Shown here piece after piece: positions 24,375-32,650 of a stretch of 64,000 bases of DNA. The notes beneath the pieces were generated by a model, which had not been told where the DNA came from, did no database searches, and saw nothing but the letters and a program-made list of their open reading frames with translations. This stretch comes from an uncultured Flavobacteriales bacterium (GTDB taxonomy: Bacteria; Bacteroidota; Bacteroidia; Flavobacteriales_F; PHOS-HE28). The stretch is from the NCBI GenBank assembly GCA_937872175.1, contig CALMPI010000024.1, forward strand, positions 53,810 through 117,809. Reading direction: 5' to 3'. Position 1 is the first letter of the stretch, and every line of letters begins with the position of its first letter. The translations under genes were made by a program, and so were the position numbers.

Positions 24375-25328
24375 TCAGCGGCGTGCGCGCACCCGGTGCA
24401 CGGCGGCCACGATGTCGGGTGTGTCCAAGCCGTATTTCTTCAGCAGTTGGTCCGGGGTGCCGCTCTCGCCGAACACGTCGTTCACCGCCACATACTCCTG
24501 CGGCGTGGGGCGATGGCAGGCCAGCACCTGGGCGATGGCATCGCCCAGGCCTCCATGCCGGTTGTGTTCCTCGCAGGTGACCGCGCATCCGGTGCGTTCG
24601 ACGGAGTCTAGGACCGCGGCCACGTCCAACGGTTTGATCGTGTGGACGTTGATCACCTCGGCCCGGATGCCCTCGGCAGCCAGGGCTTCAGCGGCCTGCA
24701 AGGCGCGCCAGACCAGGTGGCCGCAGGCGAAGATGCTCACATCCGTGCCGCGCACGAGCACCTGGGCCTTGCCGATCTCGAAGGGCATGTCGGCCGGGAT
24801 GAACACGGGCCATTTCGGGCGGCCGAAGCGCAGGTATACGGGGCCTTCATGCGCCGCGATGGCCAGTGTGGCCTGCCGGGTCTGGTTGAAGTCGGCGGGC
24901 ACCACCACGCTCATGCCGGGCAGCATGCGCATCAGGCCGATGTCCTCCAGGATCTGGTGGGTGGCGCCATCCTCGCCCAGGGTGAGCCCGGCATGGCTGG
25001 CGCAGATCTTCACGTTCTTGCCGGCGTAGGCGATGCTCTGGCGGATCTGGTCGTACACGCGGCCGGTGCTGAAGTTGGCGAAGGTGCCCGTGAAGGGGAT
25101 CTTGCCCCCGATGGTGAGCCCGGCGGCCATGCCCATCATGTTGGCCTCGGCCACACCCACCTGGACGAAGCGGTCGGGAAAGGCCTTGGCGAAGGCGTCC
25201 ATCTTCAACGATCCCGTGAGGTCGGCGCACAGGGCCACCACGTTGGGGTCGCGCTGGCCGGCCTCCAGGAGGCCGGCCCCGAAACCTGAGCGCGTGTCCT
25301 TTTCGTCGAGCTTGGGGAAGGGGTTCAT
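24375..25328 (-). CDS. transketolase, C-terminal subunit
   Basis: A 317-residue protein equal to the pyrimidine-binding and C-terminal domains of transketolase. The Pyr domain has the catalytic glutamate region [17 protein letters not shown] and the [14 protein letters not shown] loop; the C-terminal domain includes [18 protein letters not shown]. Split transketolases of this size normally pair with a ~280-residue N-subunit, present at 26773-27654 but not adjacent: a VWA protein gene lies between. The enzyme transfers two-carbon units in the pentose phosphate pathway. The start at 25328 gives the expected length. Confidence 0.92.
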   Translation of the reverse strand: MNPFPKLDEKDTRSGFGAGLLEAGQRDPNVVALCADLTGSLKMDAFAKAFPDRFVQVGVAEANMMGMAAGLTIGGKIPFTGTFANFSTGRVYDQIRQSIAYAGKNVKICASHAGLTLGEDGATHQILEDIGLMRMLPGMSVVVPADFNQTRQATLAIAAHEGPVYLRFGRPKWPVFIPADMPFEIGKAQVLVRGTDVSIFACGHLVWRALQAAEALAAEGIRAEVINVHTIKPLDVAAVLDSVERTGCAVTCEEHNRHGGLGDAIAQVLACHRPTPQEYVAVNDVFGESGTPDQLLKKYGLDTPDIVAAVHRVRARR

Positions 25329-25339
25329 CGGCGGAGGGT

Positions 25340-26707
25340 TCAAAAGGTGAGGGTGACGGAGCGACCGCTTTCCACGGTGACGGGCTTGAGGATGCTGTAT
25401 TCGGTGCGGCGGGCGTTGGCGCTGCGGTACACCACTTCGTAGGCGCCGGGCAGCAGCCGGAACTGGTCCTGTGCATCGCGCGGATCCAGGTCGGCGACCC
25501 ACTCGCGTTCGGTGCCGCGAACCACGAAGAGCGCCCCATGGCCCGGTGCGCCGGCCTGCACGTTGAGCACGCCTTCCTGCGGAATGTGCACCGTGTTGGT
25601 GGCGCCCTGCTCGATGCGCACACCGGGCACGCGCATGCGGGGCAGGGTGAGCACTTCCAGATCATAGGTGCCCACCAGATAGCGGTCCGTGCTGTTCACC
25701 CGTTGCACGTGGAGGGTGGCCGCCTCCCCGGCCTTGCGCACCAGGCACTGCACGCCGTGCGGGTCGGCCATGCCGGAGCCCAGCTTCAGCTCCAGCTGCC
25801 CCTGGCCGGCGGGCACCTTGATCACGGTGTGCGCACCGGGCGTCAGCTTGATGTTCTCCTGCACCACGGGCGGGATGGTGTGCACCATCAGCCGGTAGGT
25901 GAGCACCGGGTCGATGGTGAGGGTGTCGGGCAGACCGCGTTCGTTCAGCGTGTGCTCGAACTGGTGCTGCACCTGGCCGGTGCGCTGGTCGGTGAAGGTC
26001 ATGGCCACGTCGGTCTCCAAGGGCTTTCCGGCACTGGTAAGCAGGTCCACCTGGCAGGTGGTGGTGTTGAGGGCCTGGGCCACCACGACGTCGAGCACAT
26101 GGGCGAAGAGCTCCGGTGAACTGGCGTCGTAGTAGTTGCCCACACAGCGCAGGCTGTACTGCTGGCCCTCCTCGATGCCGACGCCGATCACAAAGGGCTT
26201 GAGCACGATGCCTTTCGCCTGAAGGGCCCGGCTCACCGCGCAGGGGTCCTCGTCGCAGGCCTCGATGCCGTCGGTGATGAGGATGATGATGTTGCGGACG
26301 CCTTTGCCTTCGGGGAAATCGCCCCCGGCCTTTTCCAGGGAGCGGGCGATGGGGGTGGTGCCTACGCAGCGTACGCTTTCCAACACCTTGCGCATGGCCG
26401 GGATGGCATCGCCGCCGAAGGGCACCTCCAAGCGCGTGTCGTTGCAGTCCTGTTTGCCGGGTTCGATGGGGGTCTGGTGACCATAGAGGCGCAGGGCGAG
26501 CTCGATGTCGGTGCGACCCTGCAGTTCACTGAGCGACCGCAGCAGCAGTTCGCGTGCGGTGTTGATCTTGGGTTTGTCGCCCCAGAACGCGTTCATGCTG
26601 TTGCTCGCATCGAACACGAAGAGCATCCGGGTGAGCGGTTTCGCGGGTGTCTGTGCCGCAAGGGAGCCGGCGGCGAACAGCAAGGAAGCGAGGAGCGAAG
26701 CGCGCAT
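25340..26707 (-). CDS. exported von Willebrand factor A domain protein
   Basis: A 455-residue protein. The signal peptide [19 protein letters not shown] sets the start at 26707. The VWA domain (~30-210) has an intact MIDAS metal site: FDASNSM (DxSxS), the threonine in GTTPI, and [13 protein letters not shown]. The remaining ~240 residues are β-rich, with repeated strands, and resemble Bacteroidota periplasmic VWA proteins with carboxypeptidase-regulatory-like tails. It sits 11 nt upstream of the transketolase C-subunit gene and 65 nt downstream of the N-subunit gene, an odd place for an envelope protein. Partner unknown. Confidence 0.87.
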   Translation of the reverse strand: MRASLLASLLFAAGSLAAQTPAKPLTRMLFVFDASNSMNAFWGDKPKINTARELLLRSLSELQGRTDIELALRLYGHQTPIEPGKQDCNDTRLEVPFGGDAIPAMRKVLESVRCVGTTPIARSLEKAGGDFPEGKGVRNIIILITDGIEACDEDPCAVSRALQAKGIVLKPFVIGVGIEEGQQYSLRCVGNYYDASSPELFAHVLDVVVAQALNTTTCQVDLLTSAGKPLETDVAMTFTDQRTGQVQHQFEHTLNERGLPDTLTIDPVLTYRLMVHTIPPVVQENIKLTPGAHTVIKVPAGQGQLELKLGSGMADPHGVQCLVRKAGEAATLHVQRVNSTDRYLVGTYDLEVLTLPRMRVPGVRIEQGATNTVHIPQEGVLNVQAGAPGHGALFVVRGTEREWVADLDPRDAQDQFRLLPGAYEVVYRSANARRTEYSILKPVTVESGRSVTLTF

Positions 26708-26772
26708 CAGGCCCCGTCGGAGCAAACGGGGTACCAGAACGCACGGCATCGGAGGCGGAGCGGGAGGTCCGG

Positions 26773-27654
26773 TCAATAGTCACCCAGCGTTTCGGGCAGT
26801 TGGGCCAGCGCGCGGGCGGCCTGCTCATCGTTGGGCGCCACGCCGTGCCAGTGGTGGCTGCCGGTCATGAAGTCCACGCCCTGGCCCATCTCGGTGCGCA
26901 TGAGGATCGCCACGGGGCGGCCCTTGCCGGTGCGCACGCGGGCCTCGTCCAGCCCACGCAGCACCTCGCCCAGGTCGTTGCCGTTCATCTCCAGCACGTC
27001 CCAGCCGAAGGCGCGCCATTTGGCGGGCAGGTCGCCGAGCGGCATCACCTGGTCCACGTCGCCGTCGATCTGCCGTCCGTTCCAGTCCACCGTGGCGATG
27101 AGGTTGTCCACTTTGTGAGCGGCGGCGCTCATGGCGGCCTCCCACACCTGGCCCTCCTGCAGTTCGCCATCGCCGTGCAGGCTGTACACCAGATGGGGGT
27201 CCCTGTTGAGGCGCTTGGCGAGGGCGGCACCGATGGCCACGCTGAGCCCCTGACCGAGGGAGCCGGAGGCCATGCGCACACCGGGAAGGCCTTCGTGCGT
27301 GGTGGGGTGCCCCTGCAACCGGCTGTCGAGGCGGCGGAAGGTGGCGAGCTCCTTCACCGGGAAGTAGCCCGAACGTGCCAGCACGCTGTACCACACCGGG
27401 CTGATGTGGCCGTTGCTGAGGAAGAAGAGGTCCTGTCCGGAACCGTCCATGCTCCAGGCCGCAGGGTCATGGCGGAGCACCTTGAAGTACAGGGCGACCA
27501 TGAATTCGGTGCACCCGAGCGATCCGCCGGGGTGTCCGCTCTGCACGGCATGCACCATGCGGATGATGTCGCGGCGCACCTGCGAGCAGGTCCGCGCAAG
27601 GTCGTCGGTGGAAGCGCGGGAGGCCTTGCTGGCTGCGGCGTTGGGGGCTGACAT
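26773..27654 (-). CDS. transketolase, N-terminal subunit
   Basis: A 293-residue thiamine-diphosphate-binding subunit. Key parts are HPGGSLGCTEFMVALYF, SNGHISPVWYSVL, the ThDP/Mg motif HGDGELQEGQVWEA … DWNGRQIDG, and the end of the PP domain at SHHWHGVAPNDEQ. It should form an active enzyme with the product at 24375-25328. The ATG at 27652-27654 is chosen because a TACTTTCG element lies 17 nt upstream and the domain begins soon after; a 28-residue extension is possible but unlikely. Confidence 0.92.
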   Translation of the reverse strand: MSAPNAAASKASRASTDDLARTCSQVRRDIIRMVHAVQSGHPGGSLGCTEFMVALYFKVLRHDPAAWSMDGSGQDLFFLSNGHISPVWYSVLARSGYFPVKELATFRRLDSRLQGHPTTHEGLPGVRMASGSLGQGLSVAIGAALAKRLNRDPHLVYSLHGDGELQEGQVWEAAMSAAAHKVDNLIATVDWNGRQIDGDVDQVMPLGDLPAKWRAFGWDVLEMNGNDLGEVLRGLDEARVRTGKGRPVAILMRTEMGQGVDFMTGSHHWHGVAPNDEQAARALAQLPETLGDY

Positions 27655-27670
27655 GCGTGTGGTGACGCCG

Positions 27671-27678
27671 CGAAAGTA
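27671..27678 (-). promoter_or_regulatory. promoter -7-like element TACTTTCG
   Basis: Minus-strand TAnnTTTG-like element 16 nt before the transketolase N-subunit ATG; it may drive the whole transketolase-VWA-sigma run. Confidence 0.45.
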
Positions 27679-27741
27679 GCCGGGTGCGGAAGGGCGGCCC
27701 GGACCGTGTGGATAACTTTTGAAAAGGGACGACGGCACGGC

Positions 27742-28947
27742 TCAGCCTGTCGCGGTCCCTTGCGCTTCGGTCCCCGGCTTCGCCAGTGACCAGGTGTTCA
27801 GGAAGGCGAACAGCACCACGCCCCACTGCCGGTCCAACAGGTCCTCGGTGAGGCAGCACAGGGCCAGAAAGGCGAGCAGGGCCACGTGCAGGGCGTCCTT
27901 GCGACGGATCGCTTCGCGCAGCGGCATGGCGAACAGGAGCACGAAGGCGATCGCGCCGGGCAGGCCCAGACCGATCCACCAGAGGAACAATTGATCGTGC
28001 GGACCGTGATGGCCGTCCGCATATGCACCGTCCGCGATGCCGCGCAGGCACTCGTCCATGGCCCCGCGCACCCGATCGGGACCGATCCCGGTGATGGCGT
28101 GGTCCTCCAGAAGGGAAAGGCCGCAATGCACCAAGGCCCAGCGTTCTCCGGTGTCCGTGGTGGCCGTGATGGGCACGGTGGCGGGGGTGGTGAAGGCCTC
28201 CTTCCATCTTCCGCGCAGGGTCGGAGCTGCGATCAGCATCAACACCAGCAGGGTGGCCAGGGGAAGCGCCACGCGTCGTCGCACGCCGCCGGTGCTGCGC
28301 AGCATGATCACCGCGAACGCGATCAGGAAGGCGAGGGCCGGCATGCGCGAGGCGAGCAGGGCGCCCAGCAGGGCGCAGGTCAGCACCCCCGCGATGCGCG
28401 TGGCGGATCGCCTGTGCACCAGGAAGGCCGTCTGGACCAGCGCGGCGAGGAAGAGATGATAGGCCGCATACACCGCGTGCATGCCGGTGTTCGCGGCGAA
28501 GGCCTCCCGAAGGGCACGGGGCTCGTCGAGCACGTCCGGCTGAGCGAAGAGCACGGGCAGCATGCCGCGCATACCCAGCACCAATGCGGCTCCGCTGAAG
28601 ACGTCCAGCGCCACCCGGCGGGGCAGGGGCGGCGGCGGGGCCAGCAGCAGCAACACGGGCAGCAGGAGCAGGGGCACCGTGCGTTCGGCACTGAGCCACG
28701 CGGCGTGCGGATCATCGCAGAAGGGTGCGCGCAGCGCGAGCAGGAGGAAGGGAAGACCGAGTGCGAGGACCAGTGGCCACCGGCGCTTCGCGTCCGGCAT
28801 CCCCTGCCGCATGGCACGCGTCAGTTGAACGGCCGCGAAGGCGATGAGCATGGCTCCGGTGGCCTGCAGGGGCCACAGGGCCTGTGCCGCAAGCAGCAGC
28901 AGCACACCGCTGGCCGCGTGGTCGAGCCGATGGTCAACGCGCCGCAT
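27742..28947 (-). CDS. O-antigen ligase-like polytopic membrane protein
   Basis: A 401-residue protein with about eleven hydrophobic segments. The long periplasmic loop after residue ~245 contains TDTGERWALVHCGLSLLEDHAITGIGPDRV and DGHHGPHDQLFLWWIGLGLPG, matching the Wzy_C/WaaL region in which a conserved Arg and the H-x-x-x-L-x-x-x-x-x-G pattern are required. Such proteins ligate or polymerise O-antigen; which applies here is open. It overlaps the preceding glycosyltransferase gene by 14 nt and ends a three-gene unit. Confidence 0.85.
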   Translation of the reverse strand: MRRVDHRLDHAASGVLLLLAAQALWPLQATGAMLIAFAAVQLTRAMRQGMPDAKRRWPLVLALGLPFLLLALRAPFCDDPHAAWLSAERTVPLLLLPVLLLLAPPPPLPRRVALDVFSGAALVLGMRGMLPVLFAQPDVLDEPRALREAFAANTGMHAVYAAYHLFLAALVQTAFLVHRRSATRIAGVLTCALLGALLASRMPALAFLIAFAVIMLRSTGGVRRRVALPLATLLVLMLIAAPTLRGRWKEAFTTPATVPITATTDTGERWALVHCGLSLLEDHAITGIGPDRVRGAMDECLRGIADGAYADGHHGPHDQLFLWWIGLGLPGAIAFVLLFAMPLREAIRRKDALHVALLAFLALCCLTEDLLDRQWGVVLFAFLNTWSLAKPGTEAQGTATG

Positions 28948-30043
28948 GCTTCAGGCATTGGTCCACGGCTTCGCGCATGGCGGTGCGGAACACCTCGCGA
29001 CCGGACCGGGCCGCATGGGCGCGCAGTTCGTCGGGTCCGCAGCGCACGCCCGTGCGCTCGAACCGTTCCACCGCTTCGCGGATCGACGCTCCGTCCGCAG
29101 AGGGGAAGAACAGGCCCGTCTCCCCATCCACCACCGTTTCCAGGTAGCCGCCGGCGCCGAGCGCGATCACGGGCGTGCCGCAGGCGTTGGCCTCCAACGG
29201 CGTGAGCCCGAAGTCCTCGTGCGCCGCGGCGACCAGCGCGTGCGCGCTCCGCATCAGGTGGACGAGCTCCTCGTGCGGCACCTCACCGGCCCAGCGCACG
29301 TTCGACGGAAGCTCGTTCAAGAGTCGCGCCCGCTCGGGTCCATCCCCGCAGAGCACGAGCCGGCGGTCGGGCATGGCGCGGAAGGCGTCGATGATGCGGT
29401 CCACGCGTTTGTAGGGCACCAGGCGCGAGACGGCGAGGTAGTGGTCGCGTGGCGCCGGTCCCGGGGTGAAGCGCTCCAGGTCCACCGGCGGATGCACCAC
29501 ATGCGCCCCCCGGCCATAGCAGGTGCGGATGCGATCGGCCGTGGTGTGGCTGTTGGCCACCAGGCAGGTGATGCGGTCGGTGTTCGTGCGGTCCCACTGC
29601 CGCAGCCGGTTGAGCACGCGCCGAAGGATGAAGCCCTTCACCCCGTGCATGCCGTGGTCCCGCAGGTAGTCGTCCTCCATCACCCATGCGTAGCGCATGG
29701 GGGTGTGGATGTAGCTCAGGTGCACCTGCCCTGGATGCGTCCGCACCCCCTTGGCCACGGCGTAGGAGGCCGACAGCACCAGGTCGTAGCCGCGCAGGTC
29801 GAGCCGTTCAATGGCCATCGGGAACAGGGGCAGGTAGCTGCGGAAGTGGGTGCGCGCGAAGGGCAGATGCTGGATGAAGGTGGTGCGTGCACGGCGTCCC
29901 GCGAGCACCTCCTGCCGGGCCTCCGGCGTCAGGAAGTCCACGAGCGCGAACACGTCCGGATCGAACAGGTCGATCAGTTCGCGGGTGACGCGTTCGGCGC
30001 CGCCCTGCACGGCCAGCCAGTCATGCACCAGGGCGATGCGCAT
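28934..30043 (-). CDS. GT4-family glycosyltransferase
   Basis: A 369-residue GT-B enzyme. The N-terminal fold starts MRIALVHDWLAVQGGAERV (glycine-rich acceptor loop). The donor-binding half includes YLAVSRLVPYKRVDRIIDAF, LCGDGPE and the E-x7-E motif EDFGLTPLEANACGTPVIALGAGG. Acceptor and sugar are unknown; its setting implies surface polysaccharide assembly. It starts 3 nt after the preceding GT4 gene and overlaps the ligase-like gene. Confidence 0.92.
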   Translation of the reverse strand: MRIALVHDWLAVQGGAERVTRELIDLFDPDVFALVDFLTPEARQEVLAGRRARTTFIQHLPFARTHFRSYLPLFPMAIERLDLRGYDLVLSASYAVAKGVRTHPGQVHLSYIHTPMRYAWVMEDDYLRDHGMHGVKGFILRRVLNRLRQWDRTNTDRITCLVANSHTTADRIRTCYGRGAHVVHPPVDLERFTPGPAPRDHYLAVSRLVPYKRVDRIIDAFRAMPDRRLVLCGDGPERARLLNELPSNVRWAGEVPHEELVHLMRSAHALVAAAHEDFGLTPLEANACGTPVIALGAGGYLETVVDGETGLFFPSADGASIREAVERFERTGVRCGPDELRAHAARSGREVFRTAMREAVDQCLKHAAR

Positions 30044-30046
30044 CGG

Positions 30047-31057
30047 TCAATGGCTCAGCTCGGGAGCATATGCGCGCAAGGCCTGGTGAAGGGCGGCGTC
30101 CTGCGCGTCGAAGGAGTAATGGGCGGCGCGGAGGAGGCCGCTGCGGACCCGGGCCGCGCGGGACTGCGGATCGTTCGCCAGTTCGGTCATGGCCCCGGCC
30201 AAGGTAGTGGCATCGCCGACTGGCACGCGCAGCGCTGCATCGCCGGACGCTTCGCGGAACACCGGAAGGTCAGTGGCGATCACCGGGCATCCCCGGGCCA
30301 TGGCCTCCAGGATGGGCAGCCCGAAGCCTTCGTAGCGGCTGGGCATCACCAAGGCGGTGGCGCGGTGCATCAGGGCGAAGAGCGCATCGTCGTCCAGGCG
30401 TCCGGTCCACGTCTCGCCGGGGCCTGGCCGCAGCTCCTGTCGGGCGAAGACGCCGCCGGCATCCCCCACGATGACCGCCTGCGCCTCCGGACGTCGTTCC
30501 CGGAACAGGGCAAAGGCGCGCTGAAAGGTCCCCACCTCCTTGCGCGGGTCGCCGGGCCCGATGAAGAGGAACAGGGGAGGTCCGGTCGGCGCCGGACCCG
30601 GTTCGCTGTCCGTCGCGACGGCGGGCGGCACCACATGGATGCGTTGGGCGGTGGAGGGAACGCGCCGGGCCAGTTCATCGGCCACCGTGCGGCTGACGGT
30701 GATGAGGCCGCGGACCCGCGGGATCAGGGAGGGGAGGAGCAGGCGGTACCAGGTCCCGAAGGCACCGCGGAACCATTCCGGGTGCTCCAGCCACGCGAGG
30801 TCGTGCACCACCAGCACGTGATCGCGCACAAGCCAGGGGCCGGTGTTCGCCGGGCCGAGCAACAGGTCATGCCTTCGCAGCCGCAGCGGCAGCACCAGTT
30901 GCTCCCACAGGTGGCCGGTGATGCCGCTCGCATGCCGGGTGGTGATGGTGCGGAACGGAAGCTCCAGCCGCCGCAGCGCGGCCTGCAGTTGCACGGCGTA
31001 GCGCTCCACGCCGGTCACCGGCCGGTGCAGGCAGCGGCCGTTGAGCACCAGCGCCAT
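30047..31057 (-). CDS. GT4-family glycosyltransferase, mannosyltransferase-like
   Basis: A 336-residue GT-B enzyme. The start MALVLNGRCLHRPVTGVERYA contains the TGVERY loop common in WbaZ/MtfB-like GT4 enzymes. The C-terminal half shows LFIGPGDPRKEVGTFQRAF and SRYEGFGLPILEAMARGCPVIATDLPVFREASGDAA (E-x7-E). The ATG at 31055-31057 is preferred; a TACCTTGT element lies at 31063-31070, facing away from the exporter genes. Confidence 0.92.
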   Translation of the reverse strand: MALVLNGRCLHRPVTGVERYAVQLQAALRRLELPFRTITTRHASGITGHLWEQLVLPLRLRRHDLLLGPANTGPWLVRDHVLVVHDLAWLEHPEWFRGAFGTWYRLLLPSLIPRVRGLITVSRTVADELARRVPSTAQRIHVVPPAVATDSEPGPAPTGPPLFLFIGPGDPRKEVGTFQRAFALFRERRPEAQAVIVGDAGGVFARQELRPGPGETWTGRLDDDALFALMHRATALVMPSRYEGFGLPILEAMARGCPVIATDLPVFREASGDAALRVPVGDATTLAGAMTELANDPQSRAARVRSGLLRAAHYSFDAQDAALHQALRAYAPELSH

Positions 31058-31062
31058 GGCGC

Positions 31063-31070
31063 ACAAGGTA
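31063..31070 (-). promoter_or_regulatory. promoter -7-like element TACCTTGT (leftward)
   Basis: Minus-strand element 5 nt before the GT4 start in the 50-nt divergent spacer. Confidence 0.45.
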
Positions 31071-31094
31071 GGCGGACGGCCACGCGTGCCCGGT

Positions 31095-31102
31095 TAACTT
31101 GC
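31095..31102 (+). promoter_or_regulatory. promoter -7-like element TAACTTGC (rightward)
   Basis: Plus-strand element 5 nt before the exporter permease ATG. Together with 31063-31070 it places two back-to-back promoters in one 50-nt spacer. Confidence 0.45.
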
Positions 31103-31107
31103 GCGCC

Positions 31108-31893
31108 ATGTCAGCGCCCGCCATCCACGCCCAGCACGGGCGTCGCATCGCCTGGCCGTTGGTGCTGCAGGTGGCCTGGAAGAACGTGAGGCTCCGCTAC
31201 AAGAGCTCGCTCCTCGGCTTCGTGTGGACCTTCCTCAACCCCGTGATCTACCTGGCGATCTTCCTGTTCATCTTCAGCCGGGCCTTCGAGCAGGTGGCCA
31301 ACTACCCCGTCTTCGCCCTCACCGGCCTCATCCTGTGGTCCTTCTTCGCCACCACCTCGGCCCATGTGCTCGGCGCGCTGGTGGAGAACGCGCATGTGCT
31401 GCGTTCGCTCGCGGTGCCTCCGCTGGTGTTCCCGCTGGCGCAACTGTTCGCCGGCCTCATCAACCTGCTCTTCTCGCTGCTGCCTTTCGCGCTGCTGCTG
31501 GCGGCCTTCGGCTGGCGGCCCCAACCGGTGCACCTGCTCGCCCTGCCCACCCTCGTGCTCTTCGCCGTGTTCGTCTTCGGCCTTTCCCTCGCCCTCTGCA
31601 CGCTCAACGTCTACTTCCGCGACATCGGCCTGCTGTGGAACGCTCTGCTGCCCGCGCTCTTCTACATCACGCCCATCGCCTATCCACCTGACCTGGTGCC
31701 CGCCGACCTGCGCTGGATCGCCGGCCTGGACCCGCTCTACTGGTACATCGGCCTATTCCGCACCATCGTGGTGGATGGGCTCAGCCCCGATGCGGGGACC
31801 CTGGTGCTGGTGACGGCCTTGTCCACGGCATCGCTGGCGCTGGGCATGGTGGTCTACGGATCCCTCCGTCGCGGATTGATCGCCAACTACTGA
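31108..31893 (+). CDS. ABC-2 polysaccharide exporter permease (Wzm-like)
   Basis: A 261-residue membrane protein with six hydrophobic segments and the ABC-2 polysaccharide permease start WKNVRLRYKSSLLGFVWTFLNPVIYLAIFLFIF. Further typical elements are LNVYFRDIGLLWNALLPALFYITPIAYPPDLVP and the C-terminal LDPLYWYIGLFR. It should form the membrane channel exporting a lipid-linked glycan. The ATG at 31108 is supported by the adjacent promoter element. The ATPase gene follows after 1 nt. Confidence 0.92.
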   Translation: MSAPAIHAQHGRRIAWPLVLQVAWKNVRLRYKSSLLGFVWTFLNPVIYLAIFLFIFSRAFEQVANYPVFALTGLILWSFFATTSAHVLGALVENAHVLRSLAVPPLVFPLAQLFAGLINLLFSLLPFALLLAAFGWRPQPVHLLALPTLVLFAVFVFGLSLALCTLNVYFRDIGLLWNALLPALFYITPIAYPPDLVPADLRWIAGLDPLYWYIGLFRTIVVDGLSPDAGTLVLVTALSTASLALGMVVYGSLRRGLIANY

Positions 31894-31894
31894 G

Positions 31895-32650
31895 ATGAGC
31901 GCGACGCCCATGATCGAAGTGCGCGGCCTGCAGGCCGACTACCACGTGCAACGCCACGGGGCGGGCTCCATCAAGGAGTACCTGGTCTCGTTCGGCCGCA
32001 AAGGGCTGCTCGAACGCAAGCGGATCATCGAGCAGGTGGACCTCGACATCGCGGCGGGCGAATGCTTCGGCATCGTGGGCCGCAACGGCAGCGGCAAGAG
32101 CACCCTGCTGCGCGTGCTCGCCGGCATCGTGGAGCCCACCGCGGGCTCGGTGACGGTGCGGGGCCGGGTGGCCCCGATGCTCGCCCTGGGCGTGGGCCTC
32201 GAGCCCGAGCTCGACGGGCTGGAGAACGCGCGGCTCTGTGCGGCCCTCATGGGCGGCGACCGCCAGGCGATGCGGCGCACCGTGGAGCATGTGCGGCACT
32301 TCGCCGGCCTGAGCGACGACGACCTGCGCATGCCGGTGAAGCGCTACAGCACGGGCATGATGGCCCGGCTCGGCTTCGCCATCGCCACCACCGATGATCC
32401 GGAAGTGCTGCTGATCGACGAGGTGCTCGCCGTGGGCGATGCAGGCTTCCAGCTCAAGTGCTACGAACGCATCGCCGAGCTGAAGCGCAAGGGCGGCACC
32501 ATCGTGTTCGTGTCGCACGCGCTGGGCGAGGTGCAGCGCATCTGCGACCGCGCGGGCTGCATGGAGGCGGGGCGCTTGGTGAAGGTGGGCGGCACCCACG
32601 AGGTGGGCGTGTTCTATCACGGCCTGTTGGGCATACCGGTGGAAGGGTGA
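31895..32650 (+). CDS. ABC polysaccharide exporter ATPase (Wzt-like)
   Basis: A 251-residue ATPase with Walker A GRNGSGKST, the Wzt-type signature RYSTGMMARLGFAIA and Walker B VLLIDEVLAVGD. The N-terminal ~45-residue extension before the Walker fold (SIKEYLVSFGRK) is typical of O-antigen/teichoic exporters. It lacks the C-terminal carbohydrate-binding domain of full-length Wzt, so substrate recognition probably lies elsewhere. Its stop overlaps the next start by 1 nt (TGATG). Confidence 0.93.
   Translation: MSATPMIEVRGLQADYHVQRHGAGSIKEYLVSFGRKGLLERKRIIEQVDLDIAAGECFGIVGRNGSGKSTLLRVLAGIVEPTAGSVTVRGRVAPMLALGVGLEPELDGLENARLCAALMGGDRQAMRRTVEHVRHFAGLSDDDLRMPVKRYSTGMMARLGFAIATTDDPEVLLIDEVLAVGDAGFQLKCYERIAELKRKGGTIVFVSHALGEVQRICDRAGCMEAGRLVKVGGTHEVGVFYHGLLGIPVEG

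Noticed and set aside
28844..31189. 781-residue plus-strand open frame opposite the two GT4 genes
   Set aside because: Antisense shadow of genes with clear GT-B motifs.
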